Assembly (NCBI RefSeq): GCF_032854445.1
Contig: NW_027018364.1
Span: forward strand, 1 to 35,210
DNA from: Liolophura sinensis
Taxonomy: Eukaryota > Mollusca > Polyplacophora > Chitonida > Chitonidae
Direction of reading: 5' to 3'
Length of the DNA: 35,210 nucleotides
The stretch's first letter is position 1; every line of letters begins with the position of its first letter. Below are positions 20,932-32,494 of the stretch, piece after piece. The position numbers and the translations under genes are program-made. The notes under the pieces were generated by a model. It ran no database searches. It was not told where the DNA came from and worked only from the letters and a program-made list of their open reading frames with translations.

Positions 20932-23681
20932 ATGATGTCAAGATCACGTGCCCAGCAACGGCTCTTACTCCATGGAAACCAAGGAAATTTGCAATTTTTC
21001 AACAGCTGGAGATGCCTGGCCCAATTGCGCATCCTTTGGCACCTTATTGATGTGGGTCAGTGTTCAATTGTACTTTTTACAGCGGGTTGTATCAAGTACC
21101 TTGTGTTTTTTTTATATACAAATGGTGTGGTTTTTCTACATGTAGATAAAGACATTGAGTTTGTCTTCGACTTAGAAGTAAGACATTTGCTGGGTGAGTT
21201 AAATGGGCTTGGCCCAAAGATTTGACGTTGTCTGGGCTACCGAAGGGCACATAACTTATAATGAAATGTTGAATATAGTAATGACCAGTCGCGATTGTAC
21301 ATAGTTAATGTAGCCGATTTCAATTAGCAAAATGACCAGGCAAAAATCCAAAAGTGGAAAAACTGTTCCAATGCTGCTGGTAAGAGGCTAATCCGACGTA
21401 TTTTGTGACGAGAAATCGAATGGTGCAAACCGCGTTGCTCTCCGACCAATACTTTTGGCTGTAGCCACAAATGAATAATCAATGATGTCAAGATCACGTG
21501 CCCAGCAACGGCTCTTACTCCATGGAAACCAAGGAAATTTGCAATTTTTCAACAGCTGGAGATGCCTGGCCCAATTGCGCATCCTTTGGCACCTTATTGA
21601 TGTGGGTCAGTGTTCAATTGTACTTTTTACAGCGGATTGTATCAAGTACCTTTTGTTTTTTTTATATACAAATGGTGTGGTTTTTCTACATGTAGATAAA
21701 GACATTGAGTTTGTCTTCGACTTAGAAGTAAGACATTTGTTGGGTGAGTTAAATGGGCTTGGCCCAAAGATTTGACGTCGTCTGGGCTACCGAAGGGCAC
21801 ATAACTTATAATGAAAAGTTGAATATAGTAATGACCAGTCGCGATTGTACATAGTTAATGTAGCCGATTTCAATTCGCAAAAAGACCAGGCAAAAATCCA
21901 AAAGTGGAAAAACTGTTCCAATGCTGCTGGTAAGAGGCTAATCCGACGTATTTTGTGACGAGAAATCGAATGGTGCAAACCGCGTTGCTCTCCGACCAAT
22001 ACTTTTGGCTGTAGCCACAAATGAATAATCAATGATGTCAAGATCACGTGCCCAGCAACGGCTCTTACTCCATGGAAACCAAGGAAATTTGCAATTTTTC
22101 AACAGCTGGAGATGCCTGGCCCAATTGCGCATCCTTTGGCACCTTATTGATGTGGGTCAGTGTTCAATTGTACTTTTTACAGCGGATTGTATCAAGTACC
22201 TTTTGTTTTTTTTATATACAAATGGTGTGGTTTTTCTACATGTAGATAAAGACATTGAGTTTGTCTTCGACTTAGAAGTAAGACATTTGTTGGGTGAGTT
22301 AAATGGGCTTGGCCCAAAGATTTGACGTCGTCTGGGCTACCGAAGGGCACATAACTTATAATGAAAAGTTGAATATAGTAATGACCAGTCGCGATTGTAC
22401 ATAGTTAATGCAGCCGATTTCAATTAGCAAAAAGACCAGGCAAAAATCCAAAAGTGGAAAAACTGTTCCAATGCTGCTGGTAAGAGGCTAATCCGACGTA
22501 TTTTGTGACGAGAAATCGAATGGTGCAAACCGCGTTGCTCTCCGACCAATACTTTTGGCTGTAGCCACAAATGAATAATCAATGATGTCAAGATCACGTG
22601 CCCAGCAACGGCTCTTACTCCATGGAAACCAAGGAAATTTGCAATTTTTCAACAGCTGGAGATGCCTGGCCCAATTGCGCATCCTTTGGCACCTTATTGA
22701 TGTGGGTCAGTGTTCAATTGTACTTTTTACAGCGGGTTGTATCAAGTACCTTGTGTTTTTTTTATATACAAATGGTGTGGTTTTTCTACATGTAGATAAA
22801 GACATTGAGTTTGTCTTCGACTTAGAAGTAAGACATTTGCTGGGTGAGTTAAATGGGCTTGGCCCAAAGATTTGACGTTGTCTGGGCTACCGAAGGGCAC
22901 AGAACTTATAATGAAATGTTGAATATAGTAATGACCAGTCGCGATTGTACATAGTTAATGTAGCCGATTTCAATTAGCAAAATGACCAGGCAAAAATCCA
23001 AAAGTGGAAAAACTGTTCCAATGCTGCTGGTAAGAGGCTAATCCGACGTATTTTGTGACGAGAAATCGAATGGTGCAAACCGCGTTGCTCTCCGACCAAT
23101 ACTTTTGGCTGTAGCCACAAATGAATAATCAATGATGTCAAGATCACGTGCCCTGCAACGGCTCTTACTCCATGGAAACCAAGGAAATTTGCAATTTTTC
23201 AACAGCTGGAGATGCCTGGCCCAATTGCGCATCCTTTGGCACCTTATTGATGTGGGTCAGTGTTCAATTGTACTTTTTACAGCGGATTGTATCAAGTACC
23301 TTTTGTTTTTTTTATATACAAATGGTGTGGTTTTTCTACATGTAGATAAAGACATTGAGTTTGTCTTCGACTTAGAAGTAAGACATTTGTTGGGTGAGTT
23401 AAATGGGCTTGGCCCAAAGATTTGACGTCGTCTGGGCTACCGAAGGGCACATAACTTATAATGAAAAGTTGAATATAGTAATGACCAGTCGCGATTGTAC
23501 ATAGTTAATGTAGCCGATTTCAATTCGCAAAAAGACCAGGCAAAAATCCAAAAGTGGATAAACTGTTCCAATGCTGCTGGTAAGAGGCTAATCCGACGTA
23601 TTTTGTGACGAGAAATCGAATGGTGCAAACCGCGTTGCTCTCCGACCAATACTTTTGGCTGTAGCCACAAATGAATAATCA
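20932..23681 (+). repeat. Five-unit segment J-A-K-J-A, copy 1
   Basis: Units start at 20932 (J with 298T but 321T), 21482 (A), 22032 (380C, 395A, 425G), 22582 (J with 298T and 321G) and 23132 (A with the rare 23T, and GGATAAAC near 23559). The same order, including the 321T/321G alternation and the 23T, recurs at 24782-27533, exactly 3850 bp (seven units) downstream. This indicates a recent duplication of a multi-unit block. Confidence 0.85.
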
Positions 23682-24781
23682 ATGATGTCAAGATCACGTG
23701 CCCAGCAACGGCTCTTACTCCATGGAAACCAAGGAAATTTGCAATTTTTCAACAGCTGGAGATGCCTGGCCCAATTGCGCATCCTTTGGCACCTTATTGA
23801 TGTGGGTCAGTGTTCAATTGTACTTTTTACAGCGGATTGTATCAAGTACCTTTTGTTTTTTTTATATACAAATGGTGTGGTTTTTCTACATGTAGATAAA
23901 GACATTGAGTTTGTCTTCGACTTAGAAGTAAGACATTTGCTGGGTGAGTTAAATGGGCTTGGCCCAAAGATTTGACGTCGTCTGGGCTACCGAAGGGCAC
24001 ATAACTTATAATGAAAAGTTGAATATAGTAATGACCAGTCGCGATTGTACATAGTTAATGTAGCCGATTTCAATTCGCAAAAAGACCAGGCAAAAATCCA
24101 AAAGTAGAAAAACTGTTCCAATGCTGCTGGTAAGAGGCTAATCCGACGTATTTTGTGACGAGAAATCGAATGGTGCAAACCGCGTTGCTCTCCGACCAAT
24201 ACTTTTGGCTGTAGCCACAAATGAATAATCAATGATGTCAAGATCACGTGCCCAGCAACGGCTCTTACTTCATGGAAACCAAGGAAATTTGCAATTTTTC
24301 AACAGCTGGAGATGCCTGGCCCAATTGCGCATCCTTTGGCACCTTATTGATGTGGGTCAGTGTTCAATTGTACTTTTTACAGCGGATTGTATCAAGTACC
24401 TTGTGTTTTTTTTATATACAAATGGTGTGGTTTTTCTACATGTAGATAAAGACATTGAGTTTGTCTTCGACTTAGAAGTAAGACATTTGTTGGGTGAGTT
24501 AAATGGGCTTGGCCCAAAGATTTGACGTCGTCTGGGCTACCGAAGGGCACATAACTTATAATGAAAAGTTGAATATAGTAATGACCAGTCGCGATTGTAC
24601 ATAGTTAATGCAGCCGATTTCAATTAGCAAAAAGACCAGGCAAAAATCCAAAAGTGGAAAAACTGTTCCAATGCTGCTGGTAAGAGGCTAATCCGACGTA
24701 TTTTGTGACGAGAAATCGAATGGTGCAAACCGCGTTGCTCTCCGACCAATACTTTTGGCTGTAGCCACAAATGAATAATCA
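23682..24781 (+). repeat. Satellite units C-like and mosaic M
   Basis: The unit at 23682 has 259C and 425A but keeps 406C, so it lies between A and C. The unit at 24232 is mosaic: 172G without 155G, then 259T, 380C, 395A and 425G, with a private ACTTCATGG near 24269. These two units separate the two copies of the five-unit segment and complete the seven-unit, 3850-bp period. Confidence 0.75.
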
Positions 24782-26982
24782 ATGATGTCAAGATCACGTG
24801 CCCAGCAACGGCTCTTACTCCATGGAAACCAAGGAAATTTGCAATTTTTCAACAGCTGGAGATGCCTGGCCCAATTGCGCATCCTTTGGCACCTTATTGA
24901 TGTGGGTCAGTGTTCAATTGTACTTTTTACAGCGGGTTGTATCAAGTACCTTGTGTTTTTTTTATATACAAATGGTGTGGTTTTTCTACATGTAGATAAA
25001 GACATTGAGTTTGTCTTCGACTTAGAAGTAAGACATTTGCTGGGTGAGTTAAATGGGCTTGGCCCAAAGATTTGACGTTGTCTGGGCTACCGAAGGGCAC
25101 ATAACTTATAATGAAATGTTGAATATAGTAATGACCAGTCGCGATTGTACATAGTTAATGTAGCCGATTTCAATTAGCAAAATGACCAGGCAAAAATCCA
25201 AAAGTGGAAAAACTGTTCCAATGCTGCTGGTAAGAGGCTAATCCGACGTATTTTGTGACGAGAAATCGAATGGTGCAAACCGCGTTGCTCTCCGACCAAT
25301 ACTTTTGGCTGTAGCCACAAATGAATAATCAATGATGTCAAGATCACGTGCCCAGCAACGGCTCTTACTCCATGGAAACCAAGGAAATTTGCAATTTTTC
25401 AACAGCTGGAGATGCCTGGCCCAATTGCGCATCCTTTGGCACCTTATTGATGTGGGTCAGTGTTCAATTGTACTTTTTACAGCGGATTGTATCAAGTACC
25501 TTTTGTTTTTTTTATATACAAATGGTGTGGTTTTTCTACATGTAGATAAAGACATTGAGTTTGTCTTCGACTTAGAAGTAAGACATTTGTTGGGTGAGTT
25601 AAATGGGCTTGGCCCAAAGATTTGACGTCGTCTGGGCTACCGAAGGGCACATAACTTATAATGAAAAGTTGAATATAGTAATGACCAGTCGCGATTGTAC
25701 ATAGTTAATGTAGCCGATTTCAATTCGCAAAAAGACCAGGCAAAAATCCAAAAGTGGAAAAAACTGTTCCAATGCTGCTGGTAAGAGGCTAATCCGACGT
25801 ATTTTGTGACGAGAAATCGAATGGTGCAAACCGCGTTGCTCTCCGACCAATACTTTTGGCTGTAGCCACAAATGAATAATCAATGATGTCAAGATCACGT
25901 GCCCAGCAACGGCTCTTACTCCATGGAAACCAAGGAAATTTGCAATTTTTCAACAGCTGGAGATGCCTGGCCCAATTGCGCATCCTTTGGCACCTTATTG
26001 ATGTGGGTCAGTGTTCAATTGTACTTTTTACAGCGGATTGTATCAAGTACCTTTTGTTTTTTTTATATACAAATGGTGTGGTTTTTCTACATGTAGATAA
26101 AGACATTGAGTTTGTCTTCGACTTAGAAGTAAGACATTTGTTGGGTGAGTTAAATGGGCTTGGCCCAAAGATTTGACGTCGTCTGGGCTACCGAAGGGCA
26201 CATAACTTATAATGAAAAGTTGAATATAGTAATGACCAGTCGCGATTGTACATAGTTAATGTAGCCGATTTCAATTAGCAAAAAGACCAGGCAAAAATCC
26301 AAAAGTGGAAAAACTGTTCCAATGCTGCTGGTAAGAGGCTAATCCGACGTATTTTGTGACGAGAAATCGAATGGTGCAAACCGCGTTGCTCTCCGACCAA
26401 TACTTTTGGCTGTAGCCACAAATGAATAATCAATGATGTCAAGATCACGTGCCCAGCAACGGCTCTTACTCCATGGAAACCAAGGAAATTTGCAATTTTT
26501 CAACAGCTGGAGATGCCTGGCCCAATTGCGCATCCTTTGGCACCTTATTGATGTGGGTCAGTGTTCAATTGTACTTTTTACAGCGGGTTGTATCAAGTAC
26601 CTTGTGTTTTTTTTATATACAAATGGTGTGGTTTTTCTACATGTAGATAAAGACATTGAGTTTGTCTTCGACTTAGAAGTAAGACATTTGCTGGGTGAGT
26701 TAAATGGGCATGGCCCAAAGATTTGACGTTGTCTGGGCTACCGAAGGGCACAGAACTTATAATGAAATGTTGAATATAGTAATGACCAGTCGCGATTGTA
26801 CATAGTTAATGTAGCCGATTTCAATTAGCAAAATGACCAGGCAAAAATCCAAAAGTGGAAAAACTGTTCCAATGCTGCTGGTAAGAGGCTAATCCGACGT
26901 ATTTTGTGACGAGAAATCGAATGGTGCAAACCGCGTTGCTCTCCGACCAATACTTTTGGCTGTAGCCACAAATGAATAATCA
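24782..26982 (+). repeat. Five-unit segment, copy 2 (first four units J-A-K/A-J)
   Basis: Units start at 24782 (J, 321T), 25332 (A, with an extra A near 25757), 25883 (395A but 380T) and 26433 (J, 321G, with a private GGGCATGG near 26707). The fifth unit of the segment is the A(23T) unit at 26983. That unit is also the first unit of the next HOR block, so the duplicated core segment joins straight onto the flank-type order. Confidence 0.83.
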
Positions 26983-29183
26983 ATGATGTCAAGATCACGT
27001 GCCCTGCAACGGCTCTTACTCCATGGAAACCAAGGAAATTTGCAATTTTTCAACAGCTGGAGATGCCTGGCCCAATTGCGCATCCTTTGGCACCTTATTG
27101 ATGTGGGTCAGTGTTCAATTGTACTTTTTACAGCGGATTGTATCAAGTACCTTTTGTTTTTTTTTATATACAAATGGTGTGGTTTTTCTACATGTAGATA
27201 AAGACATTGAGTTTGTCTTCGACTTAGAAGTAAGACATTTGTTGGGTGAGTTAAATGGGCTTGGCCCAAAGATTTGACGTCGTCTGGGCTACCGAAGGGC
27301 ACATAACTTATAATGAAAAGTTGAATATAGTAATGACCAGTCGCGATTGTACATAGTTAATGTAGCCGATTTCAATTCGCAAAAAGACCAGGCAAAAATC
27401 CAAAAGTGGAAAAACTGTTCCAATGCTGCTGGTAAGAGGCTAATCCGACGTATTTTGTGACGAGAAATCGAATGGTGCAAACCGCGTTGCTCTCCGACCA
27501 ATACTTTTGGCTGTAGCCACAAATGAATAATCAATGATGTCAAGATCACGTGCCCAGCAACGGCTCTTACTCCATGGAAACCAAGGAAATTTGCAATATT
27601 TCAACAGCTGGAGATGCCTGGCCCAATTGCGCATCCTTTGGCACCTTATTGATGTGGGTCAGTGTTCAATTGTACTTTTTACAGCGGATTGTATCAAGTA
27701 CCTTTTGTTTTTTTTACATACAAATGGTGTGGATTTTCTACATGTAGATAAAGACATTGAGTTTGTCTTCGACTTAGAAGTAAGACATTTGTTGGGTGAG
27801 TTAAATGGGCTTGGCCCAAAGATTTGACGTCGTCTGGGCTACCGAAGGGCACATAACTTATAATGAAAAGTTGAATATAGTAATGACCAGTCGCGATTGT
27901 ACATAGTTAATGTAGCCGATTTCAATTCGCAAAAAGACAAGGCAAAAATCCAAAAGTGGAAAACCTGTTCCAATGCTGCTGGTAAGAGGCTAATCCGACG
28001 TATTTTGTGACGAGAAATCGAATGGTGCAAACCGCGTTGCTCTCCGACCAATACTTTTGGCTGTAGCCACAAATGAATAATCAATGATGTCAAGATCACG
28101 TGCCCAGCAACGGCTCTTACTCCATGGAAACCAAGGAAATTTGCAATTTTTCAACAGCTGGAGATGCCTGGCCCAATTGCGCATCCTTTGGCACCTTATT
28201 GATGTGGGTCAGTGTTCAATTGTACTTTTTACAGCGGATTGTATCAAGTACCTTTTGTTTTTTTTACATACAAATGGTGTGGTTTTTCTACATGTAGATA
28301 AAGACATTGAGTTTGTCTTCGACTTAGAAGTAAGACATTTGTTGGGTGAGTTAAATGGGCTTGGCCCAAAGATTTGACGTCGTCTGGGCTACCGAAGGGC
28401 ACATAACTTATAATGAAAAGTTGAATATAGTAATGACCAGTCGCGATTGTACATAGTTAATGCAGCCGATTTCAATTAGCAAAAAGATCAGGCAAAAATC
28501 CAAAAGTGGAAAAACTGTTCCAATGCTGCTGGTAAGAGGCTAATCCGACGTATTTTGTGACGAGAAATCGAATGGTGCAAACCGCGTTGCTCTCCGACCA
28601 ATACTTTTGGCTGTAGCCACAAATGAATAATCAATGATGTCAAGATCACGTGCCCAGCAACGGCTCTTACTCCATGGAAACCAAGGAAATTTGCAATTTT
28701 TCAACAGCTGGAGATGCCTGGCCCAATTGCGCATCCTTTGGCACCTTATTGATGTGGGTCAGTGTTCAATTGTACTTTTTACAGCGGATTGTATCAAGTA
28801 CCTTTTGTTTTTTTTACATACAAATGGTGTGGTTTTTCTACATGTAGATAAAGACATTGAGTTTGTCTTCGACTTAGAAGTAAGACATTTGCTGGGTGAG
28901 TTAAATGGGCTTGGCCCAAAGATTTGACGTCGTCTGGGCTACCGAAGGGCACAGAACTTATAATGAAATGTTGAATATAGTAATGACCAGTCGCGATTGT
29001 ACATAGTTAATGTAGCCGATTTCAATTAGCAAAATGACCAGGCAAAAATCCAAAAGTGGAAAAACTGTTCCAATGCTGCTGGTAAGAGGCTAATCCGACG
29101 TATTTTGTGACGAGAAATCGAATGGTGCAAACCGCGTTGCTCTCCGACCAATACTTTTGGCTGTAGCCACAAATGAATAATCA
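26983..29183 (+). repeat. HOR block A-B-D-E (tetramer), right side
   Basis: Units start at 26983 (A with 23T and T9), 27534 (B with 425G, plus private ATATTTC near 27597 and AAAACCTG near 27961), 28084 (D: 184C, 380C, 405T, 172T) and 28634 (E). The order and the 23T match the left-end block 7-2219. Here the sequence is clean, so the HOR is not an artefact of poor end quality. Confidence 0.87.
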
Positions 29184-32100
29184 ATGATGTCAAGATCACG
29201 TGCCCAGCAACGGCTCTTACTCCATGGAAACCAAGGAAATTTGCAATTTTTCAACAGCTGGAGATGCCTGGCCCAATTGCGCATCCTTTGGCACCTTATT
29301 GATGTGGGTCAGTGTTCAATTGTACTTTTTACAGCGGATTGTATCAAGTACCTTTTGTTTTTTTTATATACAAATGGTGTGGTTTTTCTACATGTAGATA
29401 AAGACATTGAGTTTGTCTTCGACTTAGAAGTAAGACATTTGTTGGGTGAGTTAAATGGGCTTGGCCCAAAGATTTGACGTCGTCTGGGCTACCGAAGGGC
29501 ACATAACTTATAATTAAAAGTTGAATATAGTAATGACCAGTCGCGATTGTACATAGTTAATGTAGCCGATTTCAATTCGCAAAAAGACCAGGCAAAAATC
29601 CAAAAGTGGAAAAACTGTTCCAATGCTGCTGGTAAGAGGCTAATCCGACGTATTTTGTGACGAGAAATCGAATGGTGCAAACCGCGTTGCTCTCCGACCA
29701 ATACTTTTGGCTGTAGCCACAAATGAATAATCAATGATGTCAAGATCACGTGCCCAGCAACGGCTCTTACTCCATGGAAACCAAGGAAATTTGCAATTTT
29801 TCAACAGCTGGAGATGCCTGGCCCAATTGCGCATCCTTTGGCACCTTATTGATGTGGGTCAGTGTTCAATTGTACTTTTTACAGCGGATTGTATCAAGTA
29901 CCTTTTGTTTTTTTTATATACAAATGGTGTGGTTTTTCTACATGTAGATAAAGACATTGAGTTTGTCTTCGACTTAGAAGTAAGACATTTGCTGGGTGAG
30001 TTAAATGGGCTTGGCCCAAAGATTTGACGTCGTCTGGGCTACCGAAGGGCACATAACTTATAATGAAAAGTTGAATATAGTAATGACCAGTCGCGATTGT
30101 ACATAGTTAATGTAGCCGATTTCAATTCGCAAAAAGACAAGGCAAAAATCCAAAAGTAGAAAAAACTGTTCCAATGCTGCTGGTAAGAGGCTAATCCGAC
30201 GTATTTTGTGACGAGAAATCGAATGGTGCAAACCGCGTTGCTCTCCGACCAATACTTTTGGCTGTAGCCACAAATGAATAATCAATGATGTCAAGATCAC
30301 GTGCCCAGCAACGGCTCTTACTCCATGGAAACCAAGGAAATTTGCAATTTTTCAACAGCTGGAGATGCCTGGCCCAATTGCGCATCCTTTGGCACCTTTT
30401 TGATGTGGGTCAGTGTTCAATTGTACTTTTTACAGCGGATTGTATCAAGTACCTTTTGTTTTTTTTATATACAAATGGTGTGGATTTTCTACATGTAGAT
30501 AAAGACATTGAGTTTGTCTTCGACTTAGAAGTAAGACATTTGTTGGGTGAGTTAAATGGGCTTGGCCCAAAGATTTGACGTCGTCTGGGCTACCGAAGGG
30601 CACATAACTTATAATGAAAAGTTGAATATAGTAATGACCAGTCGCGATTGTACATAGTTAATGTAGCCGATTTCAATTCGCAAAAAGACAAGGCAAAAAT
30701 CCAAAAGTAGAAAAACTGTTCCAATGCTGCTGGTAAGAGGCTAATCCGACGTATTTTGTGACGAGAAATCGAATGGTGCAAACCGCGTTGCTCTCCGACC
30801 AATACTTTTGGCTGTAGCCACAAATGAATAATCAATGATGTCAAGATCACGTGCCCAGCAACGGCTCTTACTCCATGGAAACCAAGGAAATTTGCAATTT
30901 TTCAACAGCTGGAGATGCCTGGCCCAATTGCGCATCCTTTGGCACCTTATTGATGTGGGTCAGTGTTCAATTGTACTTTTTACAGCGGATTGTATCAAGT
31001 ACCTTTTGTTTTTTTTACATACAAATGGTGTGGTTTTTCTACATGTAGATAAAGACATTGAGTTTGTCTTCGACTTAGAAGTAAGACATTTGTTGGGTGA
31101 GTTAAATGGGCTTGGCCCAAAGATTTGACGTCGTCTGGGCTACCGAAGGGCACATAACTTATAATGAAAAGTTGAATATAGTAATGACCAGTCGCGATTG
31201 TACATAGTTAATGCAGCCGATTTCAATTAGCAAAAAGATCAGGCAAAAATCCAAAAGTGGAAAAACTGTTCCAATGCTGCTGGTAAGAGGCTAATCGACG
31301 TATTTTGTGACGAGAAATCGAATGGTGGCAAACCGCGTTGCTCTCCGACCAATACTTTTGGCTGTAGCCACAAATGAATAATCAATGATGTCAAGATCAC
31401 GTGCCCAGCAACGGCTCTTACTCCATGGAAACCAAGGAAATTTGCAATTTTTCAACAGCTGGAGATGCCTGGCCCAATTGCGCATCCTTTGGCACCTTAT
31501 TGATGTGGGTCAGTGTTCAATTGTACTTTTTACAGCGGATTGTATCAAGTACCTTTTGTTTTTTTTTACATACAAATGGTGTGGTTTTTTCTACATGTAG
31601 ATAAAGACATTGAGTTTGTCTTCGACTTAGAAGTAAGACATTTGTTGGGTGAGTTAAATGGGCTTGGCCCAAAGATTTGACGTCGGTCTGGGCTACCGAA
31701 GGGCACATAACTTATAATGAAAAGTTGAATATAGTAATGACCAGTCGCGATTGTACATAGTTAATGCAGCCGATTTCAATTAGCAAAAAGATCAGGCAAA
31801 AATCCAAAAGTGGGAAAAACTGTTCCAATGCTGCTGGGTAAGAGGCTAATCCGACGTATTTTGTGACGAGGAAATCGAATGGTGCAAACCGCGTTGCTCT
31901 CCGACCAATACTTTTGGCTGTAGCCACAAATGAATAATCAATGATGTCAAGATCACGTGCCCAGCAACGGCTCTTACTCCATGGAAACCAAGGAAATTTG
32001 CAATTTTTCAACAGCTGGAGATGCCTGGCCCAATTGCGCATCCTTTGGCACCTTATTGATGTGGGTCAGTGTTCAATTGTACTTTTTACAGCGGATTTTA

Positions 32101-32494
32101 TCAAGTACCTTTTGTTTTTTTTTACATACAAATGGTGTGGTTTTTTCTACATGTAGATAAAGACATTGAGTTTGTCTTCGACTTAGAAGTAAGACATTTG
32201 CTGGGTGAGTTAAATGGGCTTGGCCCAAAGATTTGACGTCGTCTGGGCTACCGAAGGGCACAGAACTTATAATGAAATGTTGAATATAGTAATGACCAGT
32301 CGCGATTGTACATAGTTAATGTAGCCGATTTTCAATTAGCAAAATGACCAGGCAAAAATCAAAAGTGGAAAACCTGTTCCAATGCTGCTGGTAAGAGGCT
32401 AATCCGACGTATTTTGTGACGAGAAATCGAATGGTGCAAACCGCGTTGCTCTCCCGACCCAATACTTTTGGCTGTAGCCACAAATGAATAATCA
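29184..32494 (+). repeat. HOR block A-C-B-D-D-E (hexamer)
   Basis: Units start at 29184 (A, with TAATTAAAAG instead of TAATGAAAAG near 29513), 29734 (C), 30285 (B with 184T but 200A, and a private CCTTTTTGATG near 30398), 30835 (D), 31385 (D) and 31941 (E). The doubled D is the only departure from the pentamer. The unusual A (TAATTAAAAG) and the 184T/200A form of B are shared with 32495-35210. Small indels reappear from about 31292 onward. Confidence 0.86.
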
